A DNA stretch of 64,000 bases from Lucinisca nassula (GCA_963580285.1 OY757026.1:81137817-81201816), one strand, 5' to 3'. Shown: positions 33,489 through 45,137, counted from the stretch's first letter. The notes: generated from the sequence alone by a model not told the origin. Program-made: numbers and translations.

Positions 33489-34001
33489 TCGGCTTTTCAG
33501 GTTATTGTTCCTATAAATCAATGCTTTAAACTAAACATGATACAAGATTAAATAGGTTTGGAGGATGCAGTATTTTTATATACTCGTGTTTCTGGAAATA
33601 TTTTTGTCATGCACTTGAGTGTTTGTTTCTTTGTTCTCAATGAAAACATATTTAGATTGTTGGCACTCGTTATAACGACTGCGCACAATCTATATAGACC
33701 AAAACTAACTCGGGATATAGTATATGCTCTGTAAAACAAAATTGTATTATTCTAATTCTCCAATAATATGTACATTTCGAGCGATTTGATTAGTTGAAAT
33801 AAATGTTTTATAATTCGATAAATTCCATGAGCAAGGATCGCAGGTAGTAATAATATAACATGACGTCAAAAAGCACCTTTAGAGCCCGCGCATTGCGTCA
33901 TTGAATATGAAGCGATGTCAACCGCGTTGGTTTAAAAGGTGGGAACTGTTGAAAACGCAAATATCAGAAGACAAATAATCTGAATTCAAAGACTTGACTT
34001 T

Positions 34002-34036
<35 letters not shown>

Positions 34037-34295
34037 TTTTTTTTTTTGTTGTTGTTGTTTGCAGGGATTTTTTTCAAAGGGGGCAGCTTCTACTTGAATA
34101 ATCATTCAATCGTGGCCGTTGGTATATGTAAGTGAATTCTTACGTTTTCGAAAGAGTTCCTAAAATGTACCGTTTTGGTGGCATTTTTAAACATTTCGAT
34201 CACAACGTTGGAATTATAAGTAATGGATTGTCATTTCTGTGGATTTTGTCGATGTGTAAACTCCGGCGAATCACTCACAAACTTAGCCTAAATCC
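33489..34295. other. No gene seen
   Basis: AT-rich, FB1 hairpin remnant near 33655-33700 and a T-rich tract at 34013-34060. No exon supported. Confidence 0.4.
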
Positions 34296-34299
34296 TTCG

Positions 34300-34680
34300 G
34301 GCTTCATTCGGGCTTCGGACTGAAAAAATTATTTGTCTAAATCGCGACGGAAGTAAGGGCGAGGATTGTGGCAACGTAAATTCGATGTAAGCCCCCCCCC
34401 CCCCCACCCCCCAGTGTAATTCGTTTCCATTGACCATTCCAAAGCGGTTCTTCTGTCGCGGTTTATTTTTGTTATGGTTTGTCTTTGGGTGTTTGTGTCG
34501 CTGATGTTATTTTATTTTGGATAGCCTTTTGACCATTTTGTGGGAAAGAAACTGTCCTTTTGGCTTTCCGCTATTGATGTTTCCATTAGGGTCTGTTGTT
34601 TCCTGTTTGTGGTTCTTTCCCTTTGGTGTCTCTGATGGGAGCTGTGGGTTAATATTATCGATTCCTGATCATTGCCCCCC
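34300..34680 (+). repeat. Solo PLE 3' tail
   Basis: Runs from the actgaaaaaattatttgtcta block to cgattcctgatcattgcc. C-runs occur at the homopolymer site (34393-34412) and again just beyond its end (34675-34715). Confidence 0.85.
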
Positions 34681-35204
34681 ACCCCCCCCCCCCCACCCCC
34701 ACCCCCCCCCCCAACCCCGCTATTTAATGCATTTGTCTGTGATTCGCCGTAGTTTACACATCGATAAAATCTACAACAATGAAATACATTTCTATAATAA
34801 ATTAGAATTTACAAAAGTTGGAATTCAGAAACTTGTTAACGTTTGTGTGTTTGTTTGTATTGGATTTTAACGGGGAAAGGTCATTAAAATATGGATTCTA
34901 TTCATTCGATGACTTAAGACATCCTTTCGTGTACGCAAAACAAACATTTTTGAGAAACTTTGTGATGTATTTTTTTCTTATTTATGCTCTAAATATCGGC
35001 AGTGTGTGCTCGCTAAAACCACCTCAATCATGGACGAGTTAATGTGATGAAAAAACATACTAATATTAATCTGATCAGAGTTTTCAATGACACATGACTC
35101 GTAGTATTTTTCAAAACCTTTCCCCATCTTCCCCAACCACATTGTTTGCTCTTCAACATGTTTTTGAAAGCAATGATATGTTATGGGGCAAAACGAGTTT
35201 GAAA

Positions 35205-35332
35205 CAAGTTTGTGGGATAGTAAATGTCTTCTTAGCCGTTTCCTCTAGTGATGTTTTAATTAGGGTCTAGTTATTTCAGGTTCGTGTTTCTTTCCCTTTG
35301 GTGTCTCTGATGGGAGGTGTGGGTAAATTCAT
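35205..35332 (+). repeat. Solo PLE tail fragment
   Basis: Contains tttgtgggatagtaaatgtc and ctctgatgggaggtgtggg; cut off by the FB1 element that follows. Confidence 0.75.
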
Positions 35333-35601
35333 CACGAAAACACACCTTTATAATTCTGGCCCCCTTGAACCCCACTTTTATATAGTAAAACTGGGGTTTA
35401 TAGGGGTAAACCATATTTTTCTTATTTCTGCTCTAAAATATGGGCTGTGGGTACTCGTTAGAACCGCCTCGATGAGGCGGTTCTAACGTGTACCTACAGT
35501 CTATATTTTGAGCAGAAATAAGAAAAAATTGTTTCATCTTAAAAGGTTCGTATTTGCGGCGGTAAAATTGACAATATATTTGTATAGGCGCGTTTTCGTA
35601 A
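35333..35601. repeat. Foldback element FB1, copy 2
   Basis: Termini cacgaaaacacacc and ggcgcgttttcgt; perfect central hairpin ctcgttagaaccgcctcgat. Confidence 0.85.
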
Positions 35602-36285
35602 TGTGTATCGATTTTCTTATCATTGCTATTTTGAACGATACTATAGTCTTTCAAAACGCAGTGAGACGTGGCTGCACTTTGAATTTTGGACTAGTCCGTG
35701 TTTTAGGTAAGTCGCCTTCAGTTGGGATTTTACATTGGGAGATAGTTTTACTGAGATTCGTACTGCATCATACTACCCACTTGGCCACGATTTCCACATA
35801 ATGGCATTATCAAAAAACTTATTTATAATTTTAAAATCCTGTGGAAAAAACGAAATCCGAAAGCTGCTTCCCCTAAAACATGGAATAGTCTTGCCACGCT
35901 TGAACGTTGAACTCTCAAAGGTCGTTGATAAACTATATTGTAACTATGAAAACAAACTTTGTTGTTATCTTGAATTTGTTGTATATGACAACCAACCATG
36001 CAGGCCGTTAAACCCGACCATTAGAGATGTCGGATAAGGTTTGATCATCATGTTCAACTTGTGACTGAATTCTGAACAATTCCTACTTCCACCGATTTTT
36101 TCCCTCTTTAAATAATGACAAGGTGACAGCCCCTTTATTCCAAAACAAACCCAAGTCTTTTCTTTGTTTTGTCCATGATGTGTTCTTTATTTCCTTATTT
36201 CCAAAGGTACCTTTATAGCTTTTTGTTTACCATGCCACTCAACCACAATCAATCAGACTTGACTAGAGGCAACCTGTAACTTCCT
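35602..36285. other. No supported gene
   Basis: A 100-codon ORF (35735-36037) exists but shows no domain, splice sites or codon signal I can defend. The rest is AT-rich. Confidence 0.4.
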
Positions 36286-36436
36286 AGTAGCATTCAAGTC
36301 GCCATTTGTTCAAAACTAACGATGTCGTTTGTTAAACAAATAACAGTTAGTATATCTAATATGACCAATGTGAGCACTGGACCACAACTTATCTGACTTG
36401 ACAACATATAACCTATGGCTTCCTAGTAGTACTCAA

Positions 36437-36680
36437 GGGGCCAATTGTTCAAAACTAATGTTGTCATTAATTAATATATCAGTAAAACTGAACTTTCTGT
36501 ATGACTGAAATGCTAATAGTTTTGCAGAAACAATGTGGGCAGCTTTTGCATTATGCAAAAGCTGCTCACATTTTTTCAGCAAAAATACAAATGTTATTAG
36601 ATATTGTACTTGCTAGAATAGTCATCAATTTGAACACTAACGAGCTAGTTAAGCTTACGATGCATTGAACAACTGGACCC
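36437..36680. mobile_element. GGGGCCAGTTGTTCAA-type MITE, copy 1
   Basis: Left ggggccaattgttcaaaact, right cattgaacaactggaccc. An internal hairpin (gcagcttttgcat) is present. A left-end fragment of a second copy is at 36298-36350. Confidence 0.7.
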
Positions 36681-36755
36681 AGAGCAAAAAATTAGGTGAG
36701 AAATTTACTATAGGAATGAATTTCATCTTTATAGATTTTATTGACAGGTAAGCAC

Positions 36756-37012
36756 GGGCCTCCGTGGCCTAGTGGATAAGAGCGCTAATTCTTTATTATT
36801 AGGTCTCTCATTGCTGTGGTACGGGCCTGGGTCGGGTCACATGTGACACGCCAAGTTCTGCAACGAAAAGTCGGGTGTTTTTTCTCCGGTTTTCGCCCAT
36901 TTCTGATTAACGATAAAACGATTTCATGATCAATCTCCACCTAAGAATGTTGCCGACCCCGGCGGGTATCGAACCCACAACCTCCTGATTACCAATCAGA
37001 CGCTGCCAAAGC
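36756..37012. repeat. Chimeric tRNA-SINE
   Basis: A plus-strand tRNA-like head (gggcctccgtggcctagtgg, ataagagcgct) is followed by the S1 head region in minus orientation (cggcgggtatcgaacccaca). Two SINE heads face each other. Confidence 0.65.
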
Positions 37013-37190
37013 TGACTTCTTCATAAGTGACATCTCCTCTTTCGAATTTTATGGGGTATAGTGTTACGACTAATTAACAGGGCGCTTCCAGCTGGAGCCC
37101 AACGAAATTATTTAAAAACTAAAATTCAATCGCGTCGAATGAAAATGAATTTTCTACAAAAGTGTTACACACGGCTAATCAAAGCAGTGA

Positions 37191-37339
37191 CTCAGCAGGC
37201 ACATGTCGCTAGGGCAACGTCAAATCAGCGTCGGTGCATCGTCAAGACGTTGCACCGACGTAGATGTGACGTTGCATAAACGTCATGACGTTTCATCGAT
37301 GTCGATGTGCCGTCACAATTACGTCATGTACCTGCTGGG
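37191..37339. mobile_element. 149-bp MITE with CAGCAGG termini, copy 2
   Basis: Same length and architecture as 9332-9480; termini ctcagcagg / cctgctggg, possible GA duplication. SINE S6-like sequence follows (gcatcactggggcgtc). Confidence 0.8.
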
Positions 37340-37610
37340 GACAGTCGTTTCTGAGGGTAGGCGAAGATGTCGTGTTTTGCATCACTGGGGCGTCTTATAG
37401 ATGGGGTTTAGATGGGTGTTCATTTCACGGGCTTGTTTACGTGATGAATTGAAAGTTTAATCATATATTCAATTTCAACGTTCGTAAAAGTTTTCCACAG
37501 TTTAATTAAATATATCACCCATTTCGTTAATAACATGATGATCAATCTACTTGGAAATTTTATTAAACAAAATCAGAAATCACAGCTGAGACTGTTTACA
37601 ATCAACTTTT

Positions 37611-38180
37611 TGTGTTCCCGCCAACCAAACGTCGCCTTTTACCACAATTTAACTGTTGTTTCATGTGTGTGTTTCTTTCCCTTTGATGTCTCTGATGGGA
37701 GCTGTGGGTTAATTGTATCGATTCCTGATCATTGCCTTCACTTCTGTTATGAACAACATTGCCGCAACCAGACACCGTCGTGATATGACTGAAAAATTTT
37801 TGTGTTCCCGCCAACCAAACGTCGCCTTTTACCACAATTTAACTGTTGTTTCATGTGTGTGTTTCTTTCCCTTTGATGTCTCTGATGGGAGCTGTGGGTC
37901 AATTGTATCGATTCCTGATCATTGCCTTCACTTCTGTTATGAACAACATTGCCGCAACCAGACACCGTCGTGATATGACTGAAAATTTTTTGTGTTCCCG
38001 CCAACCAAACGTCGCCTTTTACCACAATTTAACTGTTGTTTCATGTGTGTGTTTCTTTCCCTTTGATGTCTCTGATGGGAGCTGTGAGTTAATTGTATCG
38101 ATTCCTGATCATTGCCTTCACTTCTGTTATGAACAACATTGCCGCAACCAGACACCGTCGTGATATGACTGAAAAATTGT
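37611..38180. repeat. Tandem array of a 190-bp chimeric unit, three copies
   Basis: Units begin tgtgttcccgccaaccaaac at 37611, 37801 and 37991 (exactly 190 bp apart) and are nearly identical. Each contains the PLE tail terminal block (tctctgatgggagctgtg, cgattcctgatcattgcc) joined to the S4 SINE 3' region (caccgtcgtgatatgactga). The last unit alone continues into the S4 tail (gcgacgttaaacccgaattc), followed by a partial fourth unit at 38215-38258. Confidence 0.9.
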
Positions 38181-38509
38181 TGAGAGCGACGTTAAACCCG
38201 AATTCACACACACACATGAACAACATTGCGCCCCAAACGTCGCCTTTTACCACAATTTATCACTATAGATTGTAGCTTTATCCCTACCTTTTTCATAATA
38301 TGCCGTTTCAATTTAAGAAAGGAATGCATTTTAACATTCATTGCAGTTTGACAAACAACTGTTGTTCATTCTTAAATGAGCGCTATATTAACCCATATAT
38401 GACAATGGAATCTTCCACCTAGTTAGTTTGGAGTGGTCCATTTCCAATTATAGGGGTGTCATGTTTGGTTTTCTTTGTGGCAAATTTTACAAAAACGAAT
38501 GTTCCTTAA

Positions 38510-38576
38510 GCAAACAGTGTAGATCCAGATCAGACGCCGCGTTCTGCGGCGTCTGATCTGGATCTACACTGTTTGC
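38510..38576. repeat. GATCAGACGCCGC palindrome, intact
   Basis: Perfect hairpin: gcaaacagtgtagatccaga, tcagacgccgc, loop gttct, and complement. Confidence 0.9.
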
Positions 38577-38774
38577 CAATGTCCCAGAAAAGGGCCGCTA
38601 GGCATATATGGGTTAATTACCAATACTGCTTACATATTTACATTATTTTCTATCTATTCGTATGTGACGAAAATTCTGGTTAAATTGTAACAAGAATCAA
38701 CGGTGGAAGAGCGGTTACGATGTGATAAGGTCGGAGCATAACTTCCCCTAACGGTGATAAACAGCGGAAGGGGC

Positions 38775-39000
38775 AGCAATGAACAGGAATCGATACAATT
38801 ACTTTTTTGAAACCTTCCGTCCAAGAAACCAACGGGAATAAAAGGCGCACATACAGCATAATTGTTGTAGCATTACACGGAGAAAGCCAGAAGGACAGTT
38901 TGCCCTCGTACATGACAATGATAACCACATTGGCAAAACAAAAACAATAGAAGCACCGGTTTGAAACGGTCAGTATTTTAATGGGGGGTGGTGGATGAAT
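38775..39000 (-). repeat. Old PLE tail
   Basis: Diverged tail: aggaatcgatacaatta, agccagaaggacagtt and ggtttgaaacggtcagt, with a G-rich homopolymer site (atggggggtggtgg). Confidence 0.65.
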
Positions 39001-39724
39001 AAATCCCATATTTACTATTATACTGAAATTTTTTAACATCTTTCGGCAATCAATTTCGGTTTTAAAATCGTCATTTGATACACAGAATCTTACAATCGTG
39101 GCCATTCCATGTGACATTTACGAAACCCACAGGAGGCTGGTTTCATAAATTTCATACAAACTGACCATCCGTGTGTGATCCTTTATGTACATCGTTTATG
39201 TTTTGTTTTGTTTTTTGGCTATTGCTGCTTCATAAATTTCACCATATTTATCGGCCAAAGAACGAAAGCGAATGGAAAATAGTTGGCACGTAATCACGTA
39301 AGTCATATCAGATATTGTGTGCTAGTTGTACTGGCTAAAGTAGGTCATAACGTTGTCTGCCTACGTGCTGGCTTTAAGCTACTCTGGATATATATGGAAC
39401 ACTGGTAAGCAATGAAAACAGGGGCGCATTACAACTGCGCAGATTTTTATGTAGTTTCTTCCTTTAAAATGTTTGTTGAACGGGTGATTTGTTTTCCCTC
39501 ATTATGTATGTTGTTCCGTTTTAGTTACGTTTGGATTATCTGTGTCACCACCTGTTTGAGAAAGAGCTGCTGCTCCCTATTTTGTTTACTTCGTAACTCT
39601 ATATTTCGATTTTTATACCATAACAGAGTTAATAACCTCGACCCTTTTTTTTTTCTTTATAACCACTGAGAACCAGCTTTTTAAAAGATAAACATGGGAC
39701 GACTGAGACTTGTGAGAAGTTCTC
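39001..39724. other. No gene seen
   Basis: Low-copy AT-rich sequence; no exon supported. Confidence 0.4.
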
Positions 39725-39838
39725 TTCTTCCTTAGTACAGACATTGAGATGAAATGACATCTCGTGCACTACTGCCCATAGAAACCGATAGAATTTAAGG
39801 AGCGGTACGGCACGCATCACTTTTCCTTGGCAGGCTTA
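39725..39838 (-). repeat. SINE S2 fragment
   Basis: cattgagatgaaatgacatc through cttggcaggctta; cut at the PLE-E junction. Confidence 0.7.
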
Positions 39839-40680
39839 GTTCTCACCTTTCTACTTGACAATATTTACATAAGATTTGATACTAAGTTATTTAGACAAGT
39901 TGTGGGTATTCCGATGGATACTAATTGCGCACCACTTGTGGCTGAATGTTTTTGTTTTGTCATGAGATAGACTTCATGATGTCCCTTTCTGCTGAAAACC
40001 AGTCTGAAATCATTGAAGCTTTAAGCTCCACTTCTAGATATTTGGATGATTTATTAAATATTGATAATACATATTTCGATGGTTTTATCAGTCAAATTTA
40101 CACCCCCCCCCCCCCCCGAACTTCAGTTAAATAAAGCTAATTCTTCTGATATCGAGGCCCGTTTCTGGATTTGCATCTATCTATTGTAGATGGGTTTGTT
40201 TCGTGCAAAATGTATGATAGACGCGATGATTTTGATTTTGAGATTGTAAATTTTCCTCTTTTGGATGGTGATGTTACTCGTGCGCCATCCTATGGCGTTT
40301 ATATTTCGCAATTAATTCGATTTGCCAGAGTGTGTAGTCATGTAACTGACTTGCACACTCGTAATAAATTGTTAACGGCTTAACTTCTTAATCAGTGTTA
40401 TCGGTACCATAAACTACGCAAAGCCTTTTCAAAATTTTATGGACGTCATTCTGATTTAATTTCAAAATTCAATGTTGGACTTAAATCTCTTCTGCAACAA
40501 GGTCTATCGGAACCCGAATTTTATGGTGACTTAGTATATAAATTCAGAAAAATATATAACCGCAATGACTTCACCACCCAATTTCGTAAAATCATTCTTC
40601 GATATAAAAAGGATTGGGTACAACATAAATGTTATACGACATACTGCATGCATGGTAGTTAACCCAATCACGGCTTCCCT
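39839..40680 (+). pseudogene. PLE-E reverse transcriptase, 5'-truncated
   Basis: Starts inside the palm domain (ALTFLLDNIYIRF equivalent). It carries VVGIPMDTNCAPLVAE (Gly to Asp in PMGT) and SRYLDDLLNIDN. The frame is broken by a C-run near 40104-40117, another lost base near 40160, and TAA at about 40381. Beyond that the KFYGRHSD and NPITA-type end is recognisable. Confidence 0.85.
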
Positions 40681-41335
40681 CTTTAATTGCACACCGGTGG
40701 GTCAGGCCTCAGATTCTATGACGGTTCCAGCGTAAAGGGTTATTGAAAATTAGAGAGATCTAATTCAAGGTAATGTTGGTTGGTGCCTGATGCTCTATCT
40801 CTGGTTGGGCCCATCGGAGTCTAACTGCTGGTCTTCTTTTGCTCCAGCATTTCAGTGGTTTCTTGCTGTCGAGTCCTCACCGTTGTTTCATCTTTGTGGT
40901 TGTTTGATTATTTGTGTTCACGGAGATGTTGCACTGATGAGTTAGGAGGCCTTCATGCGGACTGAACAAATTATTTATCTAAATCGCTACGGAAGTAAGG
41001 GCGAGGATTGTGGTCACGTAAAATCGATTTAAGCCCCCACCCCCACCCCCCCCACACACACATGGAATTCGTTTCCATTGATCGTTCCAAGGCGGTTCTT
41101 CTGTCGCGGTTTATTTTTGTCATGGTTTGTCTTTGGGTGTTTGTGTCACTTATGTTATTTTATTTTGGGTAGCCAATTGGCCATTTTGTGGGAATGTAAC
41201 TGTCCTTTTGACTTTCCGCTATTGATGTTTCCATTAGGTCTGTTGTTTCATGTTTGTGTTTCTTTCCCTTTGGTGTCTCTGATGGGAGCTGTGGGTTGAT
41301 TGTATCGATTTCTGATCATTGCCTCCACTTCTATT
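40681..41335 (+). repeat. PLE-E 3' tail
   Basis: Complete tail ending cattgcctccacttctattt; the homopolymer site reads C-rich with CA repeats (41034-41062). Confidence 0.85.
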
Positions 41336-41369
41336 TTAGACCTAAGCTGTTTAATATTACTCAAGTTCG

Positions 41370-41475
41370 GTCGGTTGCAACTCTGCACGGAAGCACTATG
41401 CAGCCCATCCCATTTCTCCAAGCCCCGGTGGGCGGCGCGGCTTTCTCCAAGCCCCGATGGGCGGCGCGGCTTTTT
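41370..41475 (-). repeat. SINE S2 head fragment, duplicated
   Basis: Contains agccccggtgggcggcgcgg followed by a direct duplicate of the same block. Confidence 0.65.
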
Positions 41476-41580
41476 TTTATCTCTTAACTCGATACAAGTG
41501 AAATGGCATGAAAGCAGGGTCAAGCCACGGGTCAATAGCTAAGCTGGGAAAAGACATAATGCCAAACACTTAAGAAAAAA

Positions 41581-41693
41581 ATGGCAAAAGTTACAAGTTA
41601 CTGTGGATTAACAGGAGCACTTCCAAAATGGTCTGGTGTTCAATTCGAAAGTTACAGTAAATTCAATCTTTTCACACCTGTTTGCTTTGCTGG
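41581..41693 (+). CDS. Candidate first coding exon, unknown product
   Basis: ATG in a good context (aaaaATGG) opens 37 codons plus two bases to a strong donor, GG|GTGAGT at 41693/41694. An in-frame TAA lies upstream at 41557-41559. Peptide features: starts MAKVTSYCGLTGALPKW, ends FNLFTPVCFAG, mixed composition unlike repeat-encoded ORFs. No repeat family covers this segment. A downstream partner exon could not be identified: a weak candidate near 41790 has a poor pyrimidine tract. Product not recognised. Confidence 0.4.
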
Positions 41694-41814
41694 GTGAGTA
41701 TTTCAAGAAACAGAAAAAAAAAACAATGATGCACATAGAGAAATGAGGAAGAAAAAGAATTTAAAGAAAGCTGAAGAGTATTATTGCAGAAGCTTGAAAA
41801 GTTCTGACGATAAG

Positions 41815-42205
41815 TGATTATACAGAGAATCTTACATGTGTGTCCATGTATTATTGAATTTATTAAACTCGTTGAGGAAAAAAGTCGAGCATTTTATCCA
41901 TTTTCCTTAACGATTTGTCGAGCATTTTATCCCTTTTCCTCAACGAGTTTAATAAATTCAATAATACATGAGCACGAATGGAAGATTCTATTTATCATGT
42001 ATGACATTTAAAACGCATTTTATTCACCATTGTTTTGTAAAAACAAATGCCAATATTCGCCATTAGTAAACCCGACGTCGTTAAGGACGTCGTACATGTA
42101 ACGGGGCATATCTAACTAATTTGCATATTTAATTCACTGGTGGATTATCGAATTTATTACACGGCGTTATTGCACTCTCAGACGCGTCGTCATATGATGA
42201 AAAAA
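41815..42205 (+). repeat. Foldback element FB2, copy 2
   Basis: Two hairpin arms (cgttgaggaaaaaagtcgag / cctcaacgagtttaataaat), the gtcgttaaggacgtcgtaca block and the end ctctcagacgcgtcgtcata. Confidence 0.8.
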
Positions 42206-42267
42206 GTGTGTTGGCCATATGAAAGTGAAAACTGTGAAGAATTCATATTAATAGAACATGCATTTCG

Positions 42268-42800
42268 TCCGGGAGATAGAATTAAGAATCAGATCAGCTC
42301 TAATTTTGATTTCAGAGCAATAAATCAAAGTTGGTGTTAGTTGTAAAGTAGATCAAATCATGAATGTGTAGCACGAGTGATTTGTCTACTTACTTAATAT
42401 GATCGACGCACTGTGACTTATTACTCAATGAATCACATACTAGAGCTGATGTAGTTCGATTCTAACACGTCGAATCGGCAATAATGGTGTTGATTCCTTA
42501 AAATTGTACCAACCTTTCGCCATTGTAAGAAGAAATCCGGGCATAATTTTGACTGTAACATATGTATTTTAGAACTTTTACAACTTTTTAGATGCGAGAA
42601 AATGACGTAACACCGTCTAACACCAAATAATCTAAGAGTGGCGACAATAAGGCGGCTTTGCTCGTCACACCAAACTTCCTTGAATAAATTACAGTTCCTT
42701 TCCATTGCCGTGCAATAATATTTATTTGAAAACGATAACACACCCGTGCTAAATGGCGACTTTTTCACATTTCCAAACCGACTTCTTTTCTGATGAAAGT
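42268..42800 (+). repeat. Foldback element FB3, diverged copy
   Basis: gatcagctctaattttgat and its inverted partner atcacatactagagctgat, then ttcgccattgtaagaagaa and gatgcgagaaaatgacgta. Older than the 45-46 and 55 kb copies. Confidence 0.75.
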
Positions 42801-43136
42801 CTGTGATATTTTTGTTATTTACCCGCAACCTATATCTTGGAGTAGAAATAAGAAAATTAACGTAAGCCCCCATAAATCCCAGTTTTCTATATATAAAGTG
42901 GGGTTAAGTGGGGTGTTCATGCCATGGACTTTTTCACGTAATATAAGACCAAGATGGCTCGAAACAGATTTTGTCTATGCAAAGAAGAATATTCAAAGTG
43001 TTATATAACCCAGAAGCAAATGAAGGACTATTTTCACATGCGGGTTTTTATATATAAATCAAAAATTAGATCGTCTTCTTGACTGTCCATAAACTATTTT
43101 TAGATAGATGGAGGTAGTCCTAATCGAGAAAATGGA

Positions 43137-44122
43137 AGTGAAGGCAATGATCAGGAATCGATACAATTAACCCACACCATTCATCAGTGACACCAAAGGG
43201 AAAGAAACACAAACATGAAATAACTAGACCCTAATGAAAACTTAAAGGGAAACACCCACAAAAATTAACTGTCTCTTTAAAATAATGCCTTTGATGAGGC
43301 GAACATTTTGGTACAAATTTTATGAAAATCGGTTGAGCGGTTTTGAAATTATGACCTTTTGAACATTTTACAATTGCTGTCTATGAGGGCCGCCATTTTG
43401 TTAATCTAGTCACGTGACCAAAATAAAAAAAATAATAATTTACAGCATACTTTTCAGATTTTGTACTTAAAAACAGTAAATTATCATCGCATTGAATAAA
43501 TGGAATACATACTGAACTATTTATTGCTGTTTTATTGTACGAGAATCACTGTAATTCAAAGTTTTCCAATTGTGAGTTTATGATGTCATTTACTCACAGC
43601 CTCGTTCTGGACTAACAAAACCAGAATTTGTGAAATGTTCGAAAGGTCAACTTCTAAACCACTCAGTCAATTTTCATAAAACTTGTACCAAAATGTTTGT
43701 CTCCTCAAAACCTTTGTTCTGAAGTGAAAGTTAATTTTTGTGGTTCTTTTCCTTTAAATCGAGTTAACGCGGCCGCAATTCTGGTCCTTACTTCCGCCGT
43801 GATTAAGTCAAATAATTTGTTCATTTCGAATGAAGGCTTCCTACATCATCAGTGCAACACAAAATCAAACAACCACAGAGCAGAAACAACGGTGAATATT
43901 CGACAGTAAGAAATAACTGAAATGATGGAGCAAAAGAAAATCCAACAGTTAGACTCCGACGGGCCCGACCGACGCTAAGCATCAGGTACCAACCAACATT
44001 ACATAACATTAAAATGTATTTCTTAGAGAGCCTTTTTTCGCTGGAACCCTCATAATATCTTTAGGCCTGACCCACCGGCGTGCAATTAAAGAGGGAAGCA
44101 AAGTAATCAACCGTGGTTGGGT
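43137..44122 (-). repeat. Solo PLE tail split by a TTAA MITE
   Basis: Left part 43137-43245, right part from 43754 to ggttgggt at about 44122. Some tail sequence between the two parts is missing. Confidence 0.8.
43246..43753. mobile_element. 508-bp MITE with TTAA duplication
   Basis: TTAA at 43242-43245 and 43754-43757. Termini agggaaacacccacaaaaat and complement (gtggttcttttcct). The interior is a long imperfect inverted repeat (ggtacaaattttatgaaaat ... attttcataaaacttgtacc). No transposase. Confidence 0.8.
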
Positions 44123-44504
44123 AAAAGTTTCCTTTAAAATCATGTGTACATGTATCTTATAGAAAACAGGGAAACAGTCGACGTAATGACGTTACATCGG
44201 TTCCTAAGTTTCATTATCTATAACTGTTGAGTAGAATTTTAACACAACTTGTATTATAACAAACATTTCTTGGGTTATTACAGGGACATTAAGCACATAT
44301 GGTTATAAAGGTAAAGCCCCCCCCCCACCACCACCACCACCACCACCACCACCCAAGCGTACTGTACAGGGTACATGTATTGGTTAGACGGAAACATTCG
44401 TCGTCCACGATCAGGACCATTTTTTCCATCTACGGGGAAATCAACACAACACTGCTATCAACTAGAGCTGTCAGTGAAACTGACTAGGGCCCCGGCAGCG
44501 CTAT

Positions 44505-44600
44505 CAGAAATTTGTGGACGGACAGACGGACAGATAGACGGACGGACAGAGTGATTACTATAGGGCACCCACACTTTCAGTGCGGGGCCCTAATTAGGGT
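44505..44600. repeat. (GGAC)n run plus hairpin
   Basis: gacggacagacggacagata is followed by a GGGCACC...CACTGAAAG-type hairpin (gggcacccacactttcagtg, cggggccc). Confidence 0.7.
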
Positions 44601-44989
44601 ATAACTAAATTCAAATTCGTAATTTACGGTGGGTCAATTGACGCATTTACGGCTGGAAATTTCGTTATACCACGTCGCGCCAGCGGAGCCGTATAACGGA
44701 ATTTGCGATAGTAAAACAACGATTTACCTCCCCAAATTACAATACATGTATCACCATTCTACTGCAATTCTACATTTGTTCTGTTAAAAATTGTTTTATC
44801 CACAAGAGCTGTCGGCTGCGTAAAAACAAATGCCAGCCAATGAAATGTTACGTTACGTGATGATGTCGGATTTCCGTCAAAATATACCGCGGAATATACA
44901 TTCGCATAATTTTACATTATCCAATCAAACGTCGCGTTATATTCGCATAGAATGTCACATGTTAACAAGTCCGTTAAACGAACACCCTT
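44601..44989. other. No gene seen
   Basis: Contains a partial inverted repeat (tttcgttatac / gtataacggaa) at 44660-44706. Confidence 0.4.
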
Positions 44990-45137
44990 CTTAACACCAC
45001 TCTATGTAGAAAAAAGTTGGATTTACATAGGTATACATCATGTTGCTTATTTATGCTCCAAGGCATAGGATGTGGTATTCGTTAGAACAACCTCAATGAG
45101 GCGGGTCTAATAAGCATCCACAACCTATGTTATGAAT
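44990..45137. repeat. Foldback element FB1b, copy 2
   Basis: aacaccactctatgtag, aaggcataggatgtgg, and a decayed hairpin cgttagaacaacctcaatga. Confidence 0.65.

Noticed and set aside
35735..36037. 100-codon ORF
   Set aside because: No domain, sequence pattern or splice context; length is compatible with chance in this composition.
37602..38163. Repeated 77-105-codon ORFs on both strands
   Set aside because: Translations of the 190-bp tandem unit; identical in each copy and made of PLE tail and SINE sequence.
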